The notes under the pieces were generated by a model. That model was not told where the DNA came from, searched no databases, and saw only the letters and a list, made by a program, of their open reading frames with translations. Position numbers and translations under genes: made by a program. This document shows, in pieces, positions 1 to 6,387 of a stretch of 7,642 bases of DNA. Source of the DNA: Thiobacillus sp. (GTDB lineage Bacteria; Pseudomonadota; Gammaproteobacteria; Burkholderiales; Thiobacillaceae); NCBI GenBank assembly GCA_018780025.1, contig JADMKH010000316.1:1-7642 (forward strand), in the 5' to 3' direction. The stretch's first letter is position 1; every line of letters begins with the position of its first letter.

Positions 1-60
1 TGTCGGCAAAGTATTGCCGACCTACATATGCAATCCCGTTTAATGCGTGCCGGATCAATA
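1..60 (-). repeat. Left copy of REP-like inverted end repeat
   Basis: Positions 8-60 match the reverse complement of 7590-7642 over 53 bp with a single mismatch (T at 27 against G at 7623). Positions 2-9 (GTCGGCAA) and 14-21 (TTGCCGAC) form a perfect 8-bp hairpin with a 4-nt loop. On the minus strand a GTAG tetranucleotide (complement of 22-25) lies directly 5' of that hairpin, which is the known layout of REP sequences mobilised by TnpA-REP (RAYT) transposases. About 30 further bp inside the hairpin are also shared, longer than a simple REP. The stop codon of the neighbouring DUF2189 gene (55-57) is inside the repeat, and the hairpin could also end its transcript, although no T-tract follows. 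The repeat itself is seen directly; the REP assignment is inferred from its shape. Confidence 0.8.
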
Positions 61-867
61 AGCAGTGTCTCCCTGACTCGCTTCATTCTGCGGCCAGCCC
101 GAAGCATCGATCGTTTCCTGGTAAGCATGCCAGGTGGCATGGCCAATCAGCGGCAGCAGCACGGCAAAGCCCACGAATGCGGTGGCAAACCCCAGCACGA
201 CGGACAGCCCGATCAGGCAGGCCCAGAGCAACAGGGGCTTTTTGTTGCGCAACACGGCATTGACACTGGTCACTACCGCGGTAATGGAATCCACCTTGCG
301 GTCCATGATCATGGGCAGCGAAAAAGCGCTGATCGAAAAAACAATCAGGGTGAACAACGCCCCCACCCCGCTGCCTATTCCCAGAAAAGGCAGCCATTGA
401 TCGAAACCCGGGTTGGACTCCACCGGAAAAAACACATGCAGCGTTGCTGCCGCTCGCGCCCACACCAGCATAACCACCAGCAGCACTATCCCCAGCACCA
501 GCAATTCCCTAATGTGATGCCAACCCTCGCGCAGGCAGTAACCCATCACCGGCGTGCGGCCCATGCTCAACTGCCGACTGATGGAATACAAGCCCACCGC
601 CAGTATCGGCCCCACAAAGATGAAGCCAGTGGCCAACCCCAGGTAAAGCGCGGCCAGGCCATAGCGCCAGGACAACGCCGCGATCAACACACTGAGCGCC
701 GTCAGGACTGCGCCGTAGGCCAGACTGAGTCGCGGCGCCCGCATGAGGTCAGCCCACCCCAATCGCAGCCAGCGCAACGGAGCCGTCCTGTCCAGCGTTC
801 GGCAAGGCGCGGCAAACGGCATGTTTTCAGGGGACGACGGCACCTCGGACGCAGGCAATGCGGGCAT
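55..867 (-). CDS. DUF2189 family multi-pass inner-membrane protein
   Basis: This 270-residue hydrophobic protein has the features of the DUF2189 family, whose function is unknown. Visible hallmarks are a GWADL-RAPRLSLAYG stretch (about residues 37-52), a G-PILAVGLYSISRQL stretch (86-100), an FSLPMIMDR segment (182-190) followed by a polar V-S-V-A-LRNKKP stretch, and a C-terminal PLIGHATWHAYQE (239-251). I count about five or six membrane segments, near 46-66, 70-93, 121-140, 160-182 and 211-241. The start at 867 is preferred over an in-frame ATG at 951 because AGGAG lies 6 nt upstream (874-878) and homology-like sequence begins only after it. It is transcribed away from the plus-strand gene at 1125. 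The TGA stop falls inside the left end repeat, so the last codons may have been shaped by its insertion. Family assignment is good; the role is unknown. Confidence 0.88.
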   Translation of the reverse strand: MPALPASEVPSSPENMPFAAPCRTLDRTAPLRWLRLGWADLMRAPRLSLAYGAVLTALSVLIAALSWRYGLAALYLGLATGFIFVGPILAVGLYSISRQLSMGRTPVMGYCLREGWHHIRELLVLGIVLLVVMLVWARAAATLHVFFPVESNPGFDQWLPFLGIGSGVGALFTLIVFSISAFSLPMIMDRKVDSITAVVTSVNAVLRNKKPLLLWACLIGLSVVLGFATAFVGFAVLLPLIGHATWHAYQETIDASGWPQNEASQGDTAY

Positions 868-1029
868 GCACTTCTCCTCTTGAACGCGGCGGACGCGGGC
901 CGCCGACTCGCGCAGCATGGCCAGCAAAACCCGCTGCGCACCCAGAACCATCCTGTTTGCTCATTGTTTCATCAGGCCGGGCAAAACGGAAGCCGCCCAT
1001 TTATCACTTCATTCGGACCGCCGGCATGT

Positions 1030-1067
1030 CCAGGGCTAATTTATTCCGCCCCGGAATAAAACCCTGG
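1030..1067. promoter_or_regulatory. Strong dyad in divergent intergenic region
   Basis: The core is a perfect 8-bp inverted repeat with a 3-nt centre, TTATTCCG-CCC-CGGAATAA (1041-1059). It is enclosed by a second inverted pair, CCAGGG (1030-1035) and CCCTGG (1062-1067). It sits about 60-95 nt upstream of the gene at 1125, in the 257-nt gap between two divergent genes, and a smaller dyad GGGG-TAT-CCCC follows at 1088-1098. As DNA it could be a repressor or activator operator; as RNA it could be a nested hairpin in the leader of the downstream gene. No T-tract follows, so a simple intrinsic terminator is less likely. I could not assign a convincing -35/-10 pair here. Confidence 0.45.
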
Positions 1068-1124
1068 GGCCAACTGTTAGCGCCTATGGGGTATCCCCCT
1101 CTTACCTGACACCAAGGAGATCAC

Positions 1125-1760
1125 ATGAACGCAAACACAGTGAAATACGGCCTGCTCGGCATGACAGCAATGGTTGCTGCCTTATCCAGCCTGGGCACGC
1201 TTGCAAGCGAATTTGAACGGACGGTTGATATCAAGATGTTCGCCCCCAGGAATGGGGATCGGGTCGGCGTGGGCGGACGCGGATGGTTCGTCGATCTCGC
1301 CATTAGCTTTGAGCACCCGCTGGCCGCAACCGGATTCACCGGATTTCAACTGACGGGGCCCGCCGGGCACAATAATGTGGCGCCTTTTCCTGGCACCTTC
1401 TCACTCGGTGTCGACGATCGCTTGCCGGGGTTGATCGTCCTGCTCGACACGACAGCCCCAGGCGCAAAAAGCTGCCAGAACATCGCGAACCTGTTCAATC
1501 TGACCGGTGTGACCGACATCAAGGAAGGCTCGACCGAATTGTGGGACACCTGGCTGGTAGGCGCGCCCAATTTTGGCGTCAACACGGTGAGCAACATTCT
1601 GGTTGCCGTGGCAGCCGACCTGAATCAGGACGGCATATTCAATGACGCCCCTGCCGTGATTCCGGATGCGAATGGAGACGGCATCTGCGACAAGAGCGAC
1701 CTCAGGACATTCGGGGTCGCCTCCAACATTCAAAAGGCAAAATTCTTTATCAACCCCTAA
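1125..1760 (+). CDS. Exported protein with Ca-binding Asp/Asn loops
   Basis: This 211-residue protein starts with a typical Sec signal peptide: Lys7, then a hydrophobic core at about 9-26, with cleavage expected near residues 27-29 (GTLAS-EF). The start is well supported by AAGGAG at 1114-1119, 5 nt before the ATG. The mature part is rich in Gly, Phe and Asn and looks like a beta-rich extracellular domain. Near the C-terminus are two calcium-loop-like motifs. DLNQDGIFND is at 165-174, and DANGDGICDKSD at 181-192 has Asp/Asn at positions 1, 3, 5, 9 and 12, as in EF-hand or dockerin loops. Cys117 and Cys188 could form a disulfide. I do not recognise a named family. It is the only plus-strand gene in the window, so it is its own transcription unit, preceded by the dyad at 1030-1067. 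Export and Ca binding are inferred from motifs. Confidence 0.85.
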   Translation: MNANTVKYGLLGMTAMVAALSSLGTLASEFERTVDIKMFAPRNGDRVGVGGRGWFVDLAISFEHPLAATGFTGFQLTGPAGHNNVAPFPGTFSLGVDDRLPGLIVLLDTTAPGAKSCQNIANLFNLTGVTDIKEGSTELWDTWLVGAPNFGVNTVSNILVAVAADLNQDGIFNDAPAVIPDANGDGICDKSDLRTFGVASNIQKAKFFINP

Positions 1761-1784
1761 GCGCCACACCTGCAGCCAACACGG

Positions 1785-1816
1785 GGGTGCCCGCCGGCGA
1801 AACAGGCGTGGCACCC
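1785..1816. terminator. GC-rich hairpin between convergent genes
   Basis: GGGTGCC (1785-1791) pairs with GGCACCC (1810-1816), and the stem continues inward as CGCC (1792-1795) with GGCG (1805-1808) past one bulged T. This gives about 11 base pairs around a 9-nt loop. It begins 25 nt after the stop of the plus-strand gene and lies between two convergent genes, where a shared transcription end would be expected. Neither strand has a clear T-tract after the stem, so it is not a textbook intrinsic terminator. It may act as a 3'-end stabiliser or assist Rho-dependent termination. Confidence 0.4.
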
Positions 1817-1878
1817 GGGTACGTTGCGGCCGTCCTGGTAACCTGCGTGCAACAATCAAGGGGGTGCCGCATGCAAAA

Positions 1879-2238
1879 CTATTGCACCGGTGTGGCACGG
1901 CTCCCCTCGCGCTTGCCCAGCCGGTGCGCATCGATCATCCCCGCCACCCAGCACACAAGCAGCATCCGCACCGCCAACGTAGCAACCATGCTGCCCGGTC
2001 CCTCTTGCGACTGACTGACCCACTCAGCCATTTGGGCCGCATCCAATGCGCCTTCATGAGATTCCATCTGTAGCAGCACTGCCGAGGCTTGCTGCATTGC
2101 TCGCACCCCAATGAACCACAGACACGTCAGGCTCACCCCGATGAAGGCCATGCTACGCCAGACATGCTTCAGGTAGAGCTGGCCCGCACCGGGCATAACC
2201 AGCGCAGATAAAACGACCGCAGTGGTCGATCGATTCAT
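1879..2238 (-). CDS. Small membrane protein with PGAGQLYL motif
   Basis: This is a 119-residue protein with an N-terminal hydrophobic stretch (about 7-22), a second segment at about 29-46 and a third at about 84-103. The motif PGAGQLYLK at 16-24 is typical of small uncharacterised proteobacterial membrane proteins that begin near a TM2-like Pro-Gly-x-Gly-x-x-Tyr turn. A conserved-looking MIDAHRLG lies at 101-108, just after the last segment. The region between segments 2 and 3 is polar and acidic (residues 58-82). The start is the only plausible ATG. Upstream is an unusual G-rich stretch on the coding strand (complement of 2241-2252, with seven consecutive G) that may serve as a loose ribosome site. 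It is the last gene of the minus-strand run, 130 nt after the DUF995-like gene. Function is not known to me. Confidence 0.72.
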   Translation of the reverse strand: MNRSTTAVVLSALVMPGAGQLYLKHVWRSMAFIGVSLTCLWFIGVRAMQQASAVLLQMESHEGALDAAQMAEWVSQSQEGPGSMVATLAVRMLLVCWVAGMIDAHRLGKREGSRATPVQ

Positions 2239-2368
2239 TGCCCCGCCCCCCCATATTCACGCAACATGGAAAACCTCGACTGTTTGACAGGCCTCCAATC
2301 AAGTCCGCATGCCTGAGAAGCACGCTTAAGGGCTGGGCACGTCTTCAGCAGTGCACGGAACCCACGCG

Positions 2369-2734
2369 TTAAAAATCCTTTCCGTTTGTAAACGAGGTCC
2401 ATTTCAGTGGGACCTTCCCGTTTGGCAATACCCGGTCGTAGCTTCCGTCATCATTGCGGACGATCGTAGCGCAGCCGCCAGGCAAGCCCTCAACGCATTG
2501 CGTACCATTGTCCTTGACGCTCCAGCTTCCTTCCAGAATCGCCTCCCCATCCTGGCGAACCAGTTTTCCATCCGGGGAGAAATAGTTTTTCGCCGTTGAA
2601 CCATCGTTTTTCAAGCCATGGGCTGTGTTGCCTGTAATCAGCTTCCTGACGGCATCGGCATCCAGGGTTGCCGCTGCATGCACCGAGGAAGAAAACAGGA
2701 CAATACCCGCAACAGCAAATGCGACTTTCTTCAT
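2369..2734 (-). CDS. Small exported protein, possibly DUF995-like
   Basis: This 121-residue protein has a clear signal peptide: two Lys, a hydrophobic core at residues 4-16, and probable cleavage after SVHA at 20. The mature part follows the pattern ITGNT-G...GSTAKNYFSPDGKLVRQDG...GSWSVKDNGTQC...C.T.VRNDDGSY. This is a small beta-rich layout reminiscent of DUF995-type periplasmic proteins, with Cys80 and Cys88 likely forming a disulfide. The start at 2734 is chosen over an upstream in-frame ATG at 2782 because AAAGGAA lies just before it and the signal peptide begins exactly there. It sits 125 nt downstream of the cytochrome gene on the same strand, so it may be co-expressed with it. The link to DUF995 is resemblance only and the role is unknown. 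Confidence 0.78.
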   Translation of the reverse strand: MKKVAFAVAGIVLFSSSVHAAATLDADAVRKLITGNTAHGLKNDGSTAKNYFSPDGKLVRQDGEAILEGSWSVKDNGTQCVEGLPGGCATIVRNDDGSYDRVLPNGKVPLKWTSFTNGKDF

Positions 2735-2859
2735 TTCATTTCCTTTATGACAGTGAGGCCACAAGAAACCCTTCATCTGCATGGCAAGGATGAAGCCGCG
2801 CTTTTATGGCGGAAGCGCAAGATCCAGTCGGGGAATTCAGTCTTCAGGCATGGCCAGAA

Positions 2860-3330
2860 TCAATACTTCACTTTTATTTTGGATAGCTCTTCCTTGGTCA
2901 CGCCCGGCATATCGCCCTTGGCATCCCAGCGTTTGTGATTCCAGGCGTCCTCGCCTACCCAGGCCTTGAAGACCTTGAAGTTTGTCTGCCGCTCTTCATC
3001 CGTTGCACCGAGAAACGCGTACATGTTTCCCGGCTTGCCGTCCTTGCTGTTCTTGCCGTCGTCGAGCCGGCGCATGATCGCACCTGTGTCTGGCCAGCCA
3101 ACAAAAAAGATCAGGTCCGCATAGGTGTCCATGCGGGGGCCCTGCAGCTGTTTCATGAATGTGCTCTGGTTCTCCAGGAAGTCGCCCAGATAAGGCGATG
3201 CTGCACCATGACAAGCCGAGCAGCGGGCCTCCCACAACGGGCGGATATCCTTGCGATAGGTCACATCCGCCGCCATGGCCGTTGCGGTCAGCAACAAACT
3301 TGCCGGCAAAAAAATGATTGGTTTAAACAT
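2860..3330 (-). CDS. Periplasmic mono-haem c-type cytochrome
   Basis: This 156-residue protein has a signal peptide (Lys3, hydrophobic core 4-18, cleavage near TAMAA-D at 21/22) and a single covalent haem site CSACH at residues 37-41. His41 is the proximal ligand. The distal ligand is probably a Met; Met103 in PGNMYAFLG is my best candidate, with Met67, Met86 and Met141 as alternatives. The segments GPRMDTY, PDTGAIMRRLDDG and FKAWVGEDAWNHKRW resemble an uncharacterised cytochrome group I associate with betaproteobacteria. It should act in the periplasm as an electron carrier; the partner is unknown. ATG 3330 has GGGGG 4 nt upstream and a normal signal peptide. An in-frame ATG at 3363, with GGGAA upstream, would add 11 residues and leave only 10 nt to the stop of the cyclase gene. 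Either way the spacing suggests co-transcription with the cyclase. Confidence 0.9.
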   Translation of the reverse strand: MFKPIIFLPASLLLTATAMAADVTYRKDIRPLWEARCSACHGAASPYLGDFLENQSTFMKQLQGPRMDTYADLIFFVGWPDTGAIMRRLDDGKNSKDGKPGNMYAFLGATDEERQTNFKVFKAWVGEDAWNHKRWDAKGDMPGVTKEELSKIKVKY

Positions 3331-3373
3331 GCTTCCCCCAAATGAATCATGAATCCATGACATGGCTGTTTCC

Positions 3374-5053
3374 CTATTTTTCCTGGGCGAATAGCTCGAC
3401 CCGATTTCGCCCGCCCCGTTTCGCCGCATAAAGCGCACGGTCGGCCAGGATAAGCAGTTCGGCGGAACCGGCTTCAGGGCTCTCCACTGAACAGGCCAGG
3501 CCCGCTGACAAGGTGCAATTGAATGATTGTCCGTTATGGCTGAATTGCAATGCAGCAAAACGCGTGCGGATATCTTCGAGTATCTGGCGCGCAGATTTGG
3601 AATCGCATTCCGGCAGCACCACAAGGAATTCCTCCCCCCCATAGCGGCCAATGAGGTCGGATTTCCGCAGGCGTTGCCGCAGCAAGGTTGCAATGGATTT
3701 AATCACCAAGTCTCCGACCGCATGACCATGCGTATCGTTTATCGTTTTGAAGTGGTCGATATCCAGCATCGCAAACGTAACAGCCGTATCACTGCGTTTT
3801 GAACGGATCACTTCGACCTCTGCAGCCTCCTTGATGCTGGCGTGTTTGAGCAGTCCGGTCAGGCTGTCCTTGGTGATTTGGTCGCCAAGCTGGCGGGTCC
3901 GGTCAACACGAACGCGGACAGCCGCAATAAGGTGTGCGTCCGGAATGGGTTTGGTCAGGAAGTCGTCCGCACCATGGCTGAGTGCCAGAACCTGTTTGTC
4001 AAAATCCGTTTCACTTGAAAGGTAGACAATAGGCAGGCCAATCCAGTTGTCATGCTGGCGGATCACGCCCGCCAGGTCAGTCCCCGAATAGTCCGGCATG
4101 TGCATGTCCATGAGGACCAGTTCCGGACGAAAAGCCGAGACCCGTTCGATGATTTCATCAGGCTGGGACAGAACGTCCACCTCCATGCCGGCCCCGCACA
4201 AAACCAGGCGAAAATGCGCTGCCAAACTGACATCGTCATCGACGATCAACACCCGCTGCGGAGATGCCCGGCGTCTTTCGACGACGTACTCCAAACGCTC
4301 AACCAGACGTGGCACGTCCAGGGGTTTCAGAAAATAACCCTCTGCCCCCAAACGCGCAGCGCGTCCACGTGACTGGAGCCCCCCTTGCGACGATATAAAT
4401 ATCAAGGGACACCCCAGAGAGCCCAATACTGGGCGCGCGGTTAATACTTCGGTGGCGTTTTCGTCCCCCTCCGCAAACAGAACATCCATGATCAAGATAT
4501 CAGGTTGCATGGATTTCTCTGCGGCAGCAGATTCGGCATCGCTGATCCGGGTAAACAATCGAACCTCAAAGCCGAACGGTTCCAGCTGGTGTGTTAACTC
4601 TTTTCCAAGCAGAACATCGTCTTCCACCATCCAGACCCGAAGGACCATTCCAGCATCAGTCCGCATAGCGGCATGAGCGGGCACCGCGGCATATTCAGCA
4701 GACTGGCCTTCACTCAAGGTATGGGTCAAGGCCGCGATGTTTACTGCAAAGTCGCGCAGGGATTCGACTTCCGCACTGGCCAGCGATCCAGCCAGCCAGC
4801 TTTGGGCTTGATGTTCAAGGCTGCGCGATTGCGTACTCAGCAAAGAAAATCCAAAGGTGCCGCCCGATCCGGCGAGTTTGTGCAGGCGCTGGTGCAATGC
4901 CTCCAGCGTGGCGCGCCCAGACTCGCAGCCGGTCAAGCCTTCCGCGAGCGCTGTCAACTCAGCGATCTCTACCGGCAGGCGATCGGCATAGGTGCGCCGC
5001 AGTTTTTCCATTTCAGCAGTAACCGCTGCAATGGCCGCATTTGCATCAACCAT
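3374..5053 (-). CDS. Hpt-REC-REC-GGDEF diguanylate cyclase
   Basis: This 559-residue cytoplasmic protein should make cyclic di-GMP from two GTP under phosphorelay control. Domain order: an Hpt domain at about 10-115 with phospho-acceptor His58 in HKLAGSGGTFG; receiver 1 at 138-260 with acidic E144/D145, acceptor Asp190, Ser221 and Lys243; receiver 2 at 267-388 with D272-D274, acceptor Asp316 in MDMHMPDYSG, Ser346 and Lys368; and GGDEF at about 393-555. In the last, Asp431, Asn439, Asp448 and the GGEEF at 472-476 match the metal and GTP residues known from PleD. An RxxD inhibitory site (R463-D466) sits five residues before GGEEF, so product feedback is expected. The start at 5053 is preferred over ATG 5122 because AGGA precedes it and the Hpt helix begins directly after it. 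There are no membrane segments and no kinase domain, so phosphate must come from another protein. It lies between a receiver gene upstream and a cytochrome gene downstream. Confidence 0.95.
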   Translation of the reverse strand: MVDANAAIAAVTAEMEKLRRTYADRLPVEIAELTALAEGLTGCESGRATLEALHQRLHKLAGSGGTFGFSLLSTQSRSLEHQAQSWLAGSLASAEVESLRDFAVNIAALTHTLSEGQSAEYAAVPAHAAMRTDAGMVLRVWMVEDDVLLGKELTHQLEPFGFEVRLFTRISDAESAAAEKSMQPDILIMDVLFAEGDENATEVLTARPVLGSLGCPLIFISSQGGLQSRGRAARLGAEGYFLKPLDVPRLVERLEYVVERRRASPQRVLIVDDDVSLAAHFRLVLCGAGMEVDVLSQPDEIIERVSAFRPELVLMDMHMPDYSGTDLAGVIRQHDNWIGLPIVYLSSETDFDKQVLALSHGADDFLTKPIPDAHLIAAVRVRVDRTRQLGDQITKDSLTGLLKHASIKEAAEVEVIRSKRSDTAVTFAMLDIDHFKTINDTHGHAVGDLVIKSIATLLRQRLRKSDLIGRYGGEEFLVVLPECDSKSARQILEDIRTRFAALQFSHNGQSFNCTLSAGLACSVESPEAGSAELLILADRALYAAKRGGRNRVELFAQEK

Positions 5054-5215
5054 ATTGTTTATTCCTGACTGAGGCGATCCGTCCAACCGGGGGAAACATG
5101 CCGATCGGCTGATGATCACCAAATCCCGCTATCTGTTGGCTGCCATAGCGAACACTTCGCCACGGCCTGGAATGAGGGGGTTTTCTTTGCATATGGATAG
5201 ACGCCACTGGCCCGG

Positions 5216-5632
5216 TCAACTTTCGGATGACGCTGGCAGCCCGCTTTGCACCGCCTTGACTGTGGACTCAATGGAATCAACCACTTTTGCCGCATTGAAG
5301 GGCTTAACGATATATCCTGCCGCGCCTTTGGCAATAGCCTCCCTGACCGAAGTGGCGGAAGCATCGCCCGTCACCATAATGACGATCGTTTCGGGCAGTT
5401 CGATTTTGATGCGCTGCAGCGTGGACAACCCGTCTGTCCCCGGCATGTTGATATCCAGGCAAACCACATCGGGTTTATAGCGCTTGCAAGCGGCCAGTCC
5501 CTCATCGCCCTCTGCCGCATCACCCACCACCGTGAACTGTGCTTCACGCAGAATCAGACGGAGCACCTGCCTGATCATCGGATCGTCATCCACGATCAGC
5601 ACGGTATGTTTAGTCGGGCTTTGCATCGGCAT
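5216..5632 (-). CDS. Stand-alone CheY-like response regulator
   Basis: This 138-residue protein is a single receiver domain with no output domain. Residues D15-D17 form the acidic pocket, Asp60 in CLDINMPGTDG is the phospho-acceptor, Thr88 (VTGDAS) and Lys110 (VKPFN) are the switch residues, and a short Ser-rich tail ends the protein. Such proteins act by binding a partner or passing phosphate to an Hpt domain; the next gene downstream encodes an Hpt domain, an obvious candidate partner. The start is ambiguous. ATG 5632 has GGAG 9 nt upstream, while ATG 5626 (Met3) has GGGGAG 6 nt upstream and may be the true start, giving 136 residues. It is first in the minus-strand run, and a 162-nt gap without a convincing gene separates it from the cyclase gene. 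Confidence 0.93.
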   Translation of the reverse strand: MPMQSPTKHTVLIVDDDPMIRQVLRLILREAQFTVVGDAAEGDEGLAACKRYKPDVVCLDINMPGTDGLSTLQRIKIELPETIVIMVTGDASATSVREAIAKGAAGYIVKPFNAAKVVDSIESTVKAVQSGLPASSES

Positions 5633-5697
5633 CTCCCCTATCTCCGGATCCAGGCCATACGTCCCACGCTTATACCAAAATCAATTCAACCCGGGAA

Positions 5698-5726
5698 AAA
5701 ATATCGGTTGTGTTTTGTACCATCAA
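5698..5726 (-). promoter_or_regulatory. Candidate sigma-70 promoter for the receiver gene
   Basis: On the minus strand, TTGATG (complement of 5721-5726) and TATTTT (complement of 5698-5703) are 17 nt apart, an acceptable -35/-10 pair about 65 nt upstream of the receiver start. A second possibility lies closer in: TGG-TATAAG (TATAAG is the complement of 5669-5674), an extended -10 without a good -35. The 210-nt gap 5641-5850 contains no supportable gene. It also holds a GCGCCG/CGGCGC inverted pair downstream of the ribbon-helix-helix gene, without a T-tract. This is pattern matching only. Confidence 0.3.
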
Positions 5727-5850
5727 TCGGTCAACGGCCCATCGTCGGCTTGATCGTGCTGTCGGAGACTTGCGCCGCTCGGATCTTGCACGGCGCTCCC
5801 CTTCATCTTCAGGCGGGACGCTTGCCCACTCGCCATATTTTTGCAGTGCT

Positions 5851-6120
5851 TTATCTGGACAAGCCTTTGGTCAGCAAGTCCGCTACGGTTTCGTTGATGC
5901 TCTCGCCACGAGTTTCAGCCAGCGATTGAATCTGTTTCACCAATCCGCCATCGAGTTTCACCGCAAATGGGATCAAACCCTGGGCCTGGTCGAGCTTGCG
6001 CTGATCGCGGCGCGTTACACCCGGATTGGCCGCGCTGCCGAAACGGTCCGGCGTGCCGGCTTGCTTCATCTGCCCTGTAATTTTCAGGCCTTCGTTTCTG
6101 TCGAGATCGGATTTCTTCAT
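5851..6120 (-). CDS. Small ribbon-helix-helix (CopG/Arc-like) protein
   Basis: This is an 89-residue basic protein. The N-terminal half (MKKSDLDRNEGLK...RRDQRKLDQAQ) is charged and probably flexible. The C-terminal part has the ribbon-helix-helix pattern: a short strand LIPFAVKL (49-56), helix A at about 57-71 (GGLVKQIQSLAETRG) and helix B at about 74-87 (SINETVADLLTKGL), with a turn containing Gly72 and Glu73. Members of this fold bind DNA as dimers through the strand and often repress their own gene or act as antitoxins. No toxin-like gene is adjacent: the next gene on this strand encodes a separate receiver, so a toxin-antitoxin role is not supported. The ribosome site is weak (AGAAAG about 8 nt upstream). 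I recall similar proteins in betaproteobacteria but know no function. Confidence 0.8.
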   Translation of the reverse strand: MKKSDLDRNEGLKITGQMKQAGTPDRFGSAANPGVTRRDQRKLDQAQGLIPFAVKLDGGLVKQIQSLAETRGESINETVADLLTKGLSR

Positions 6121-6153
6121 GGCATGCTTTCTGGATAGCTGGATAAATGCTGT

Positions 6154-6173
6154 TCAACGGCAGGCGCCGTTGA
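6154..6173. promoter_or_regulatory. Inverted repeat upstream of the RHH gene
   Basis: TCAACGGC (6154-6161) and GCCGTTGA (6166-6173) form a perfect 8-bp dyad around AGGC. It lies 34-53 nt upstream of the ribbon-helix-helix start codon, where an autoregulatory operator or a leader hairpin would be placed. Ribbon-helix-helix dimers commonly bind short dyads of this kind. The symmetry is seen directly; binding by the neighbouring protein is inference. Confidence 0.35.
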
Positions 6174-6323
6174 GATTACGCCTACGATTTTGGCGCAGAA
6201 CTGCCTATAGGATAAGCGATGCCACCCTATTCCGCTCAAGGGGCTGGGTCAGCATTGAAAAAGGCGCCTCTGCAATGCGCGATTGCAGCTCATGAGCGTG
6301 TTCCTGCCACGATTCTGTTAGTC

Positions 6324-6343
6324 CCACCCCGGCAGCGAGGTGG
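6324..6343. terminator. Hairpin downstream of the NYN gene
   Basis: Read on the minus strand, CCACCTCG-CTGC-CGGGGTGG forms an 8-bp stem with one U-G wobble and a 4-nt loop. It begins 44 nt after the stop of the NYN gene. There is no following T-tract, so intrinsic termination is uncertain. The surrounding 267-nt gap 6121-6387 shows no gene I can support; besides this hairpin it holds the dyad at 6154-6173. Confidence 0.3.
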
Positions 6344-6387
6344 CATGCCTGAAAAAGCGTCGGTACTGCAGCGTCCTGGCCAAACAA

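Noticed and set aside
28..1059. Long plus-strand open frame rich in Gln, His and Arg
   Set aside because: It lies antisense to the DUF2189 gene, has composition typical of a reverse-frame shadow, begins inside the repeat and has no ribosome site.
1401..1931. Minus-strand open frame of 176 codons
   Set aside because: It is opposite the exported Ca-loop protein, which has signal peptide, ribosome site and motifs; the antisense product has none.
5246..5929. Plus-strand open frame of 227 codons
   Set aside because: It runs antisense to the CheY-like gene and extends into the RHH gene; no ribosome site or domain pattern supports it.
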